Assembly (NCBI GenBank): GCA_021841985.1
Contig: JAKCCP010000252.1
Location: 1 to 9,404 of the forward strand
Direction of reading: 5' to 3'
Length of the DNA: 9,404 bases
Origin: Pseudomonadota bacterium
GTDB taxonomy: Bacteria; Pseudomonadota; Alphaproteobacteria; Acetobacterales; Acetobacteraceae
Shown here piece after piece: positions 1 to 6,849 of this stretch. Position 1 is the first letter of the stretch, and each line of letters begins with the position of its first letter. Below the pieces are notes generated by a model. The model did not search any database and was not told the DNA's origin. It was given only the letters and a program-made list of their open reading frames with translations. Position numbers and translations under genes: made by a program.

Positions 1-638
1 CCCGCGCCGAGGGGCGGCTGCTCTTCGAGGGCACCGATCTGCTCACCCTCGACCGCCGCGCCTGGCGCAAGATGCGCGCGCGCATGCAGATCGTGTTTCA
101 GGATCCTTACGGCAGTTTGTCGCCGCGGATGTCGGTCGGCGAGATCGTCGCAGAAGGTTTGCGCGTGCATGCAAGGGAATTGTCGGGCGCCGAGCGCATG
201 GCGCGGGTCGCGGCGGCGCTGGAGGAGGTCGGCCTGCCGGCGGAGGCGATGCGGCGCTATCCGCACGAGTTTTCCGGCGGTCAGCGTCAGCGCATCGCCA
301 TCGCGCGCGTCCTGGTCCTGAAGCCGCCGCTGGTGGTGCTCGATGAGCCAACCAGCGCGCTCGACCGTTCGGTGCAGGCGCAGATCGTCGAGTTGCTCAG
401 GGATCTACAGCGTCGCTATCCGGTGAGTTTTCTGTTCATCAGCCACGATCTCGCGGTGGTGCGCGCGCTGGCGCACCGGGTTGTCGTGATGCGTCACGGC
501 AAGGTGGTGGAGCAGGGGGACGCGGAGGCGATTTTCACCGCCCCGCGCCACCCCTATACCCAAGCCCTGATGCAGGCCGCCTTCGATCTCGAGCCGCGCG
601 ACGATGAGGCGTTCGGCGGCGCCGAGGGCGTGGCGTGA
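1..638 (+). CDS. yejF: Peptide-type ABC transporter ATP-binding protein, YejF-like, 3' partial
   Basis: This is the C-terminal 211 residues of an ATPase that energises an oligopeptide- or microcin C-type importer at the inner membrane. The reading frame is open from base 3, so the gene begins before the window and the ATG at 72 is only an internal methionine. Visible motifs, numbered from base 3, are the Q-loop FQDPYGSLSP (about 32-41), the signature FSGGQRQR (90-97), Walker B with D-loop LVVLDEPTSALD (110-121), switch histidine FISHD (H148) and the Opp/Dpp-type tail HPYTQALM (183-190). Walker A lies upstream and is not seen. The wording VLKPPLVVLDEPTSALDRSVQAQ and the end LMQAAFDLE resemble the second ATPase half of the fused protein YejF. 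A single-domain DppF/OppF/GsiA-type ATPase remains possible. Nothing looks broken. The ATPase family is certain, while the YejF assignment is moderate. Confidence 0.9.
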   Translation, partial: RAEGRLLFEGTDLLTLDRRAWRKMRARMQIVFQDPYGSLSPRMSVGEIVAEGLRVHARELSGAERMARVAAALEEVGLPAEAMRRYPHEFSGGQRQRIAIARVLVLKPPLVVLDEPTSALDRSVQAQIVELLRDLQRRYPVSFLFISHDLAVVRALAHRVVVMRHGKVVEQGDAEAIFTAPRHPYTQALMQAAFDLEPRDDEAFGGAEGVA

Positions 639-642
639 CGGC

Positions 643-1728
643 CTACATCTCCACCCCGCGCGTGCCGACATCGATCGCGTAGATCGATTTGCTCGCGGCG
701 ATGTAGAGGCGGTTGTGGTGATGGCCGCCAAAGCAGAGATTGCCGCCGACCTCGGGCAGCACGATGGCGCCGATCGGGGTGCCGTCGGGGGCGAAGACGC
801 GCACCCCATTCATCGTCGCCGGTCCCCAGCCGCCGGCGCACCAGAGATTGCCGTCCTCATCGACGCGCATGTCGTCGGCGATATAGGTGCCATCGCCCTT
901 GAAATCGTGGAACACCCGGTCGTTGGACAGTTTCCCGTCCTCGCCGACATCGAAGACGCGGATCAGGGTGTGTTTCGGCTCCGGCCCGCCGAGGACGCCG
1001 GTATCCGAGATGTAGAGCTTCTTTTCGTCGGGCGAGAAGCAGAGCCCGTTCGGCATCGAGAAATCCCCGACGACGACGCTGAGCTGGTTGCTTTGCGGGT
1101 CGAAGCGATAGACGTTGCGCGGCAGTTCGGGCTCGGCGCGGTTGCCCTCGTGGTCGCCGCCGATGCCGTAGGTCGGATCGGTGAACCAGATCGTGTTGTC
1201 GGATTTGACGATCACGCCATTCGGCGAATTCAGTTTTTTGCCGTTATAGCTGTCGACCACGGTGACGATGCGGCCATCATATTCGGTGCGGCTGATGCGC
1301 CGCCCGCCCTGCTCGCAGGAGACCAGGCGGCCCTGGCGGTCGCGGGTATTGCCGTTCACGTAACCCGAGGGATAACGAAAAATCGTCGTCTCGCGCGTCA
1401 TCGCGTCATAGCGCAGGATGCGGTTGTTGGGGATGTCGCTGAACAGCAGGCTATGCCAGTCGCCGAACCATACCGGCCCCTCGGTCCAGACGGCGCCGGT
1501 GAAGATGCGCTCGATCGAGGTCGTGCCGGCGTTGTATTTGGCAAAGCGCGGATCGAAGATCTCGAAGGCCGGATCGGGGTAGATGACGGTCGCCGGATCG
1601 TTCCAGTCGCGCGGCGGCGGCATGGTGCCGGCGGGATCGCTTTGCGCCCGGGCGGGCGCGGCGGCGGCAAGGCCGGCGAGACCGACGGCGCTGGCGCCGA
1701 GGCCGCGGAGAAGGTTGCGTCGTTCCAT
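643..1728 (-). CDS. SMP-30/gluconolactonase family protein, Tat-exported
   Basis: This 361-residue protein is a six-bladed propeller of the SMP-30/gluconolactonase/LRE family, metal-dependent hydrolases of sugar lactones and some esters. The N-terminus [16 protein letters not shown] with a following Ala-rich stretch and PARA-QS (about 25-30) is a twin-arginine signal, so the enzyme should act folded in the periplasm. Likely metal and catalytic residues are E83 in TEGPVW, N170 in NSPNG, N227 in MPNG and D285 in ADDM; these match by position the known SMP-30 ligands. Blade-like repeats include IWFTDPTYG (180-188), LYISDTG (238-244) and NLWCAGGWG (294-302). The start is supported by GGAGGA at 1735-1740, six bases upstream. 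The stop is TAG. It converges on the upstream ABC gene with only four bases between stop codons. The substrate is unknown, and no sugar transporter or dehydrogenase lies beside it. Confidence 0.92.
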   Translation of the reverse strand: MERRNLLRGLGASAVGLAGLAAAAPARAQSDPAGTMPPPRDWNDPATVIYPDPAFEIFDPRFAKYNAGTTSIERIFTGAVWTEGPVWFGDWHSLLFSDIPNNRILRYDAMTRETTIFRYPSGYVNGNTRDRQGRLVSCEQGGRRISRTEYDGRIVTVVDSYNGKKLNSPNGVIVKSDNTIWFTDPTYGIGGDHEGNRAEPELPRNVYRFDPQSNQLSVVVGDFSMPNGLCFSPDEKKLYISDTGVLGGPEPKHTLIRVFDVGEDGKLSNDRVFHDFKGDGTYIADDMRVDEDGNLWCAGGWGPATMNGVRVFAPDGTPIGAIVLPEVGGNLCFGGHHHNRLYIAASKSIYAIDVGTRGVEM

Positions 1729-1734
1729 GGGGTT

Positions 1735-1740
1735 TCCTCC
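1735..1740 (-). promoter_or_regulatory. Ribosome binding site of the SMP-30 family gene
   Basis: Read on the minus strand this is GGAGGA, six bases before the ATG at 1728. It is a strong Shine-Dalgarno match and fixes the start of the lactonase-like gene. Confidence 0.8.
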
Positions 1741-1871
1741 GATTTTATGATTTCCAGGACACGGGAACGTTACACCCGTTCAGCGCTGCCGAACAGAACG
1801 ACATACCTCCCCTGCTTCTTGCACATGAAAAGGGATGGATTTCGGCGCCGAACCATGCCAAAGCCCGCGCC
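1741..1871. promoter_or_regulatory. Divergent spacer between the SMP-30 gene and fhs, with small inverted repeats
   Basis: This spacer, less GC-rich than its surroundings, must hold the start signals for both divergent genes. It contains ACGGG (1761-1765) and its complement CCCGT (1775-1779) around the palindrome AACGTT (1766-1771). Next to it is GTTC...GAAC around the palindrome AGCGCT (about 1778-1794). These could be operator half-sites for a shared regulator, but the arms are short and could occur by chance. I could not find a convincing -35/-10 pair for either gene. There is an AT-rich run (GATTTTATGATTT) near 1741-1753, directly before the lactonase ribosome site. Confidence 0.35.
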
Positions 1872-3554
1872 ATGAGCACCGCCGCAAACACCGACCTCGA
1901 GATCGCGCGCACGGTCCGCCTCCGTCCGATCGCCGACATCGCCGCCCGCCTCGACATTCCCGCCGAGGCGCTGGAACCTTACGGGCGCACCAAGGCCAAG
2001 ATCGCTTTCGATTTCATCGATGGGCTCAATGAGCGGCCAAACGGCGCGCTGGTCCTGGTTGTCGGCATCAGCCCGACCCCGGCCGGTGAGGGCAAGACCA
2101 CGACCTCGATCGGGCTTGCCGATGCCCTGAACGCGAGCGGGCGGCGGACGGTGATCTGTCTCCGTGAGCCCAGTCTCGGCCCGTGTTTCGGCCAGAAAGG
2201 CGGCGCGACCGGGGGCGGGCGGGCGCAGATCGCGCCGATGGCGGAGATCAATCTTCACTTCACCGGCGATTTCCACGCCATCACCGCCGCCAACAACCTG
2301 CTCGCGGCGATGGTCGACAACCATCTCTACTGGGGCAACGAGGCCGGGCTCGATCCGCGCCGCATCACCTGGCGCCGCGCCCTCGACGTCAATGACCGCA
2401 CGCTCCGCGCGATGGTCGCCGGCCTCGGCGGCGTCGCCAATGGCACGCCGATGGAGACCGGGTTCGACATCACCGTCGCCTCCGAGGTGATGGCGGCGTT
2501 TTGTCTTGCCGCCGACCGCGCCGATCTCGAGCGCCGCCTCGGGCGGATGATCGTCGGCGCAAGGCGCGATGGCGGTTTTGTCACCGCGTCCGATCTCAAG
2601 GCCGATGGCGCGATGGCGGCCCTGCTGCGCGACGCCCTGATGCCCAATCTGGTGCAGACGCTGGAGCATTCCCCGGCCCTGGTCCATGGCGGACCGTTCG
2701 CCAATATCGCGCATGGCTGCAACTCGGCGATCGCGACCCGGCTCGGCTTGAAGCTCGCCGATTTCGTGGTCACCGAAGCCGGGTTCGGCGCCGATCTCGG
2801 CGGCGAGAAGTTTCTCGACATCAAATGCCCGAGCGCCGGGCTCGCGCCCGATTGCGCGGTGATCGTCGCCAGCCTCCGCGCGCTCAAGATGCATGGCGGA
2901 CGCGGGCGCGCCGAGCTTGGCGCCGAGGATCCCGCCGCCGTCGCGCGCGGCGCGGCCAATCTGATCCGCCATGTCGAGAACATGCGCGGGTTCGGGCTTC
3001 CCGTCGTGGTCGCGCTCAACCATTTCCCGGGTGATACCGCGGCCGAGTTCGAGGCCCTGGTTGCGGCGCTGGCGCCGCTCGGCATCGCTCCGGTGCGCTG
3101 CACGCATTGGGCGGAGGGCTCGGCGGGTGCCGCGGCGCTGGCGGAGGCGGTCGCCGATGCCGTCTGCGGCAAAACCGCGCGGTTTCGCCCGCTCTACGCG
3201 CCGGAGATGGCGCTCGCGGACAAGCTCCGCACGATCGCGACAAGGATTTATCGCGCCGCCGATATCCAGCTCGCCGAACCGGCGCGCAAGCGCCTGGCGG
3301 GCTTCGAGGCGGCGGGGTTCGGCCATTTGCCGGTCTGTGTCGCGAAAACCCAATATAGTTTCAGCGCCGACCCGACCCTGCTCGGCGCGCCGAGCGGGCA
3401 TATCCTGCCGGTCCGCGACGTGCGGCTCGCCGCCGGCGCCGGCTTCGTCGTGGCGCTGGCCGGCGAGATCATGACCATGCCCGGCCTTCCCCGCCATCCC
3501 GCCGCCGAACATATCGGCCTCGATGAACGGGGCGAGATCGTCGGTCTTTCCTGA
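1872..3554 (+). CDS. fhs: Formate--tetrahydrofolate ligase (10-formyl-THF synthetase)
   Basis: This 560-residue enzyme joins formate to tetrahydrofolate with ATP, giving 10-formyl-THF for purine synthesis, formyl-Met-tRNA and C1 assimilation. It is cytosolic and typically a homotetramer. The length matches the family (about 555-560). Visible motifs are the ATP loop [10 protein letters not shown] (69-78), the first family signature around [14 protein letters not shown] (106-119) followed by [13 protein letters not shown] (132-144), [13 protein letters not shown] (302-314), the second signature [12 protein letters not shown] (332-343), and the C-terminal [10 protein letters not shown] (491-500). 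All look intact. The ATG at 1872 is chosen because the family N-terminus begins just after it and no upstream in-frame ATG or GTG exists. No Shine-Dalgarno sequence precedes it. Instead the ATG overlaps the stop of a short upstream frame. The gene converges on livF across 21 bases, so the two are not co-transcribed. Confidence 0.97.
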   Translation: MSTAANTDLEIARTVRLRPIADIAARLDIPAEALEPYGRTKAKIAFDFIDGLNERPNGALVLVVGISPTPAGEGKTTTSIGLADALNASGRRTVICLREPSLGPCFGQKGGATGGGRAQIAPMAEINLHFTGDFHAITAANNLLAAMVDNHLYWGNEAGLDPRRITWRRALDVNDRTLRAMVAGLGGVANGTPMETGFDITVASEVMAAFCLAADRADLERRLGRMIVGARRDGGFVTASDLKADGAMAALLRDALMPNLVQTLEHSPALVHGGPFANIAHGCNSAIATRLGLKLADFVVTEAGFGADLGGEKFLDIKCPSAGLAPDCAVIVASLRALKMHGGRGRAELGAEDPAAVARGAANLIRHVENMRGFGLPVVVALNHFPGDTAAEFEALVAALAPLGIAPVRCTHWAEGSAGAAALAEAVADAVCGKTARFRPLYAPEMALADKLRTIATRIYRAADIQLAEPARKRLAGFEAAGFGHLPVCVAKTQYSFSADPTLLGAPSGHILPVRDVRLAAGAGFVVALAGEIMTMPGLPRHPAAEHIGLDERGEIVGLS

Positions 3555-3575
3555 GCGGCTTTCTTTCTCTCGTCC

Positions 3576-4322
3576 TCACAGCCCGAAATAGGCGCGATGG
3601 AGCTGGTCATCTTCCATCAGCGCGGCGACGCTGCCGGAGAAGCCGGTGCGTCCGCCCTCCAGGGTGATCACGTGGTCGGCGAGATCGAGGAATTTGACGT
3701 TCTGTTCGGCGATCAAGAGGGCGAGGCCATCCTCATGGAATTGCCGCAGAATGGCGATGACCTGGCCGACGAAAAGCGGCGAGAGCCCGGCCGAGGGCTC
3801 ATCCATCACCAAAAGCCGCGGCGCGCCGGCGAGCGCCTTGGCGATGCCGAGCATTTTGCGTTGCCCGCCGGAGAGACTGCCGGCGGCGGCCGAGCGGCGG
3901 GCGGCGAGGTCGGGGAAGGCGGCATAAAGCGCCTCGAGCCGCCGGCGGAGCGCCGCCGGGGCCGCGAACTGGCCGCCGATCGCGAGGTTTTCGGCGATGC
4001 TGAGGGCGGTGAACACGCCGATCTCGGACATATAGGCCATGCCCAGCCGCACCCGCCGGTCGCTCGGCCAGGCGGTGATATCGGTGCCGGCAAAGGTGAT
4101 CGTGCCGCGCCAGGCCGGCATGAGGCCGAGCAGCACTTTCAGGAACGTGGTCTTGCCGGCGCCGTTCGGGCCGAGCAGCACGACGCTGGCGCGCTCGGCG
4201 ACCGCGAGTTCCGCCCCCCACAGCACCTGGACCTTGCCATAGCCGCTTTCGATGTCGTGCGCGGTGAGCAGGGGCGCGACAAGCGGGGGCGCGGCGAGCA
4301 GGGCGGCGGGATCAGCCGACAT
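3576..4322 (-). CDS. livF: HAAT/Liv-type ABC importer ATP-binding protein LivF
   Basis: This 248-residue cytoplasmic ATPase pairs with LivG to power the importer encoded upstream. Its motifs are Walker A GPNGAGKTT (51-59), AYMSE in the Q-loop position (96-100), signature LSGGQRK (150-156), Walker B with D-loop LLVMDEPSAGLSP (170-182) and AEQN in the switch position (205-208). Glu in place of the Q-loop Gln and Gln in place of the switch His are usual for LivF, and help to tell it from LivG. The tail HRAYFGL is also typical. The ATG at 4322 is preferred: it gives the normal length and an 11-base overlap with the end of livG. The frame stays open to another ATG at 4358, which would add 12 residues and deepen the overlap. 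It is the last gene of the operon, with no clear terminator after it. Confidence 0.93.
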   Translation of the reverse strand: MSADPAALLAAPPLVAPLLTAHDIESGYGKVQVLWGAELAVAERASVVLLGPNGAGKTTFLKVLLGLMPAWRGTITFAGTDITAWPSDRRVRLGMAYMSEIGVFTALSIAENLAIGGQFAAPAALRRRLEALYAAFPDLAARRSAAAGSLSGGQRKMLGIAKALAGAPRLLVMDEPSAGLSPLFVGQVIAILRQFHEDGLALLIAEQNVKFLDLADHVITLEGGRTGFSGSVAALMEDDQLHRAYFGL

Positions 4323-5061
4323 GCTCGCCCCCGAGGAAGACCCGCACCACCTCGCCATCGCGGGTGGCCTCGCTCAACGTGCCCTCGAAAATCTCCCGTC
4401 CAGCATTCATCACGATCACCCGGTCGGTGAGCCGGTCGAGAAAGCCGAGCAGATGCTCGACCACCAAAAGCGCCATGCCGCCGCCGGCCAGCGCCGCCAG
4501 GCGCTCGGCCATGCGCGCAAGCTCCGCCGGGTTGAGCCCGGCGGCGAGTTCATCGACGAGGAGGAGACGCGGCCGGGTCGCCAGCGCCCGGGCGAGGTCG
4601 AGCTGCTTTTGCTGGGCGCTGTTGAGATCCTCGGCGCGGCGCTCGGCGAGACCGTCGAGTTCCAATTCCGCGAGCAGCGCCGCGATATCCGCCGGGCCCG
4701 CGTCGGCGCCGTGGCGGCGGCCATAGGCGGCGGCGAGGGCCACGTTCTGGCGCACGGTGAGGGACGCGAAGGGGCGCGGCGACTGGAAGGTGCGGTTGAT
4801 GCCGAGCCGGGCGCGGCGGTGCGGCGGAAGCCCGCCGAGCGTCTGGCCGGCAAAGCGCACCGCGCCGCCATCCGGCGGGTAAAGGCCGGAGATGGTGTTG
4901 ATGCAGGTGGTCTTGCCCGAGCCGTTGGGGCCGACGAGCCCCAGCACCTCGCCGGCGCCGAGCGCGAAGCTGACGCCGTCGAGGGCGCGGAAGCCGCCGA
5001 AGCGCTTGACCAGGCGATCGACGGCGAGCAGCCGGTCAGAAGACAAGGGCTCAGGGGACAT
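4312..5061 (-). CDS. livG: HAAT/Liv-type ABC importer ATP-binding protein LivG, variant signature motif
   Basis: This 249-residue cytoplasmic ATPase is the second motor subunit of the importer. Its motifs are Walker A GPNGSGKTT (44-52), Q-loop RTFQSPRPF (90-98) with Q93, Walker B LLLVDE (166-171) followed by LAAGLNP, and switch His in VVEH (H203). The short C-terminal extension ending VFLGGEHVG is typical of LivG. The signature is odd: LNSAQ (146-150) stands where LSGGQ or LAYGD is expected, so its conserved glycine is alanine. The Walker B DEP is also DEL. GGAGG at 5069-5073 lies seven bases before the ATG at 5061 and supports that start. The start overlaps the end of livM by 11 bases, and its own stop overlaps the livF start by 11. 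The gene is otherwise full length and intact, so this looks like a real variant rather than decay. Confidence 0.94.
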   Translation of the reverse strand: MSPEPLSSDRLLAVDRLVKRFGGFRALDGVSFALGAGEVLGLVGPNGSGKTTCINTISGLYPPDGGAVRFAGQTLGGLPPHRRARLGINRTFQSPRPFASLTVRQNVALAAAYGRRHGADAGPADIAALLAELELDGLAERRAEDLNSAQQKQLDLARALATRPRLLLVDELAAGLNPAELARMAERLAALAGGGMALLVVEHLLGFLDRLTDRVIVMNAGREIFEGTLSEATRDGEVVRVFLGGEHVG

Positions 5062-5971
5062 CGACCCCCCTCCGCTGCAACAGCGAGGCGAGGCCGCGCG
5101 GCAGGAACAGCACCAGGCCGACGATCAGCGCGCCATAGATGAGTTGGAAATATTGCGGCACCGAAATGCCGATCAGGTTGTAAAGCCCGTAGAGCAGAAT
5201 GACGCCGGCGATCGGCCCCGAGAGCGTCGCGGCACCCCCGAACAGGGTGAAGACGATGGCGAAGATCGAGGTCGAGAGATCGAACGCGGTTTCAGGATAG
5301 AAAACCGAGATGTGCCAGGCGAACACCCCGCCCGCCAAGCCCGCGATCAGCGCCGAGATCAGCCAGGCGATGATGCGCGAAGACACCACCGGAATGCCGG
5401 CCATCGCCGCCGACACCGGATCGTCGCGCCCGGCCTGGAGGGCGAGCCCGAAGCGGCCGTGGCGCAGCCAGGCGACGAGGGCGAGAACGCCGGCGAGGAT
5501 GAGAAGTGCGGCGCCATAGCTCGCGCGCGGCGCGAACACGCTGGCGAGCGAGACGCCATAGGGCCCTTTGGTGATGTCCTGGAGCGCCGGATTGGCGATC
5601 ACCTGATAGACCGCCTGCGCCGCGGCGAGATTGGCGATCGCGAAATAGGCGCCGGAAAGGCGCAGAAGCGGCGTCAGAATCATCGCCAAGACCAGTGCCG
5701 CCAGCCCCGCGAGCAGGAGGGCGAGCGCCGGTGGCGCGGCGAGATGCATCACCGCGAGCGCAAACCCATAGGCGCCGGCACCGAAAAACCCGACATAGCC
5801 GAACGGCAGATAGCCGGTGAAGCCGTAGATGGCGTTGAGCCCTTGCGCCAGGATGAGGAACAGGACGAAGTTGAACAGCAGCAATTGATTGGCATAGACC
5901 AAGGGCAGCAGCGCGAAGATCGCGACCACCGGCAGGCCGACCGACAGGAAATCGCGCACCGGCCTAGGCAA
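5051..5971 (-). CDS. livM: HAAT/Liv-type ABC importer permease LivM
   Basis: This 306-residue inner-membrane permease would form the translocation channel with LivH. Hydrophobic membrane segments run through most of the length, beginning near residues 9-26. Family landmarks are AQGLNAIYGFTGYLPFGYVG (42-61) followed by FFGAGAYG (62-69), LSGAYFAI (105-112), the ATPase-contact loop HGRFGLALQAGRDDPVSAAM (171-190), and FGGAATLSGPIAGV (244-257). The frame begins with TTG at 5971, overlapping the livH stop by eight bases (TTGCCTAG). There is no ATG near the N-terminus. A GTG at 5959 would shorten the product by four residues and is an equally reasonable start, so the exact start is uncertain. The C-terminus overlaps livG by 11 bases, which suggests coupled translation. 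Confidence 0.93.
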   Translation of the reverse strand: MPRPVRDFLSVGLPVVAIFALLPLVYANQLLLFNFVLFLILAQGLNAIYGFTGYLPFGYVGFFGAGAYGFALAVMHLAAPPALALLLAGLAALVLAMILTPLLRLSGAYFAIANLAAAQAVYQVIANPALQDITKGPYGVSLASVFAPRASYGAALLILAGVLALVAWLRHGRFGLALQAGRDDPVSAAMAGIPVVSSRIIAWLISALIAGLAGGVFAWHISVFYPETAFDLSTSIFAIVFTLFGGAATLSGPIAGVILLYGLYNLIGISVPQYFQLIYGALIVGLVLFLPRGLASLLQRRGVDVP

Positions 5972-6839
5972 GCCGCACCCGCCGCCCGAGCAGCCCGGTG
6001 GGACGCGCGAGCAGAACCCCGATCAAGAGAAGATTGGGCAGAAGATCGGCCCAGGCGCTGAAATAGGTCTGCATGAGCAACAGCCCGACGCCGTAGATCA
6101 GGCCGCCGGCGACGGTGCCGAGCGGGTTGCCGAGCGAGCCGACGATGATCACCGCGAAGGCGGCGAGATTGACGGAAACCCCCATCGCCGGCGTGACACT
6201 GCCGAGCATGAACGGCGCGAAAACCCCCGCCAATCCGGCGAGCGCGAGCCCGATCGCGAACGCGCGCGCCGAGATGCGATGGATATCGATGCCGCTCGCC
6301 AGCGCCTCGTCGCGGCTCGCCATCACCGCGCGCGTCAAAAGCCCGCTCCGCGTGTGATAGAGATAGAGATAGAGCGCGATGACCGCGCCGGCGGCGATGG
6401 CGGCGCCGATCACCCAGGCGCGCGACAGGGTCTGGCCGAGAAAGTGAAACGGCCCGACGCCGAGCACCCGCCCGGGGATCGACCGTTCGGACGAGCCGAA
6501 CACGATCGCCGCCAGGGCCTCGATGATCTGCTGGATGCCGAAGAAGAGAATGAGCGAGAGCATCTCGGCATCCTTGGCGAGCGCGAGACGCGGCACCACG
6601 AGATAATAGAACGGCAGACCGAGGAGAAAAAACCCGACCATCACCACGGGGGCCGCGATGAACGGCGAGAGGCCGACGAGGTGGAACAAAAAGAACGCCG
6701 CGAACGCGCCGAGCATCAAGACGTCGCCATGCGCGAGATTGACGATGCGCATGACGCCGAAAACGAGATTGAGGCCAAGCCCGATCAGGGTGAAATAGCA
6801 GCCATAGATCACCCCGCCGAGTAAGGCATGAACCAGCAT
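5964..6839 (-). CDS. livH: HAAT/Liv-type ABC importer permease LivH
   Basis: This 291-residue inner-membrane permease partners LivM. It is strongly hydrophobic throughout. The N-terminal block IGLGLNLVFGVMRIVNLAHG (19-38) is a hallmark of LivH. It is followed by the ATPase-contact loop RSGLLTRAVMASRDEALASG (164-183), AFAVIIVGSLGNPLGTVAGG (227-246) and the C-terminal LARPTGLLGRR (278-288), all typical. The ATG at 6839 lies ten bases after the stop of the binding-protein gene. No clear Shine-Dalgarno sequence precedes it, so translation may be coupled to the upstream gene. The TAG stop lies inside the start region of livM. Length and motif order are normal for the family. Confidence 0.95.
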   Translation of the reverse strand: MLVHALLGGVIYGCYFTLIGLGLNLVFGVMRIVNLAHGDVLMLGAFAAFFLFHLVGLSPFIAAPVVMVGFFLLGLPFYYLVVPRLALAKDAEMLSLILFFGIQQIIEALAAIVFGSSERSIPGRVLGVGPFHFLGQTLSRAWVIGAAIAAGAVIALYLYLYHTRSGLLTRAVMASRDEALASGIDIHRISARAFAIGLALAGLAGVFAPFMLGSVTPAMGVSVNLAAFAVIIVGSLGNPLGTVAGGLIYGVGLLLMQTYFSAWADLLPNLLLIGVLLARPTGLLGRRVRLA

Positions 6840-6849
6840 CGCGGCGCGA

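Noticed and set aside
639..642. Terminator between the YejF-like gene and the lactonase-like gene
   Set aside because: Only four bases separate the two stop codons, and no hairpin was recognised at the gene ends.
604..1875. Long open frame of 423 codons on the plus strand across the lactonase-like gene
   Set aside because: It lies antisense to a gene with a clear signal peptide, ribosome site and family motifs. Its translation has no recognisable domain and is the usual by-product of GC-rich codon use. Only its last 17 codons are of any interest, as the short frame before fhs.
1770..3512. 580-codon open frame antisense to fhs
   Set aside because: It mirrors the unmistakable fhs gene, is very rich in Arg, Gly, Asp and Ala, and shows no domain. 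Its length reflects the lack of antisense stops in GC-rich DNA.
3555..3575. Terminator between fhs and livF
   Set aside because: The 21-base gap is pyrimidine-rich but has no stem with a following T-run on either strand.
3576..4322. LivF lacking the Q-loop Gln and the switch His
   Set aside because: Glu and Gln at these positions are normal for LivF proteins, so this is not damage. It is used only as part of the LivG observation.
4892..6061. 389-codon plus-strand frame across livM and livG
   Set aside because: The sequence is highly charged and of low complexity (Arg, Glu, Asp, Gln) and antisense to two well-supported genes. It is typical of the complement of hydrophobic membrane-protein codons.
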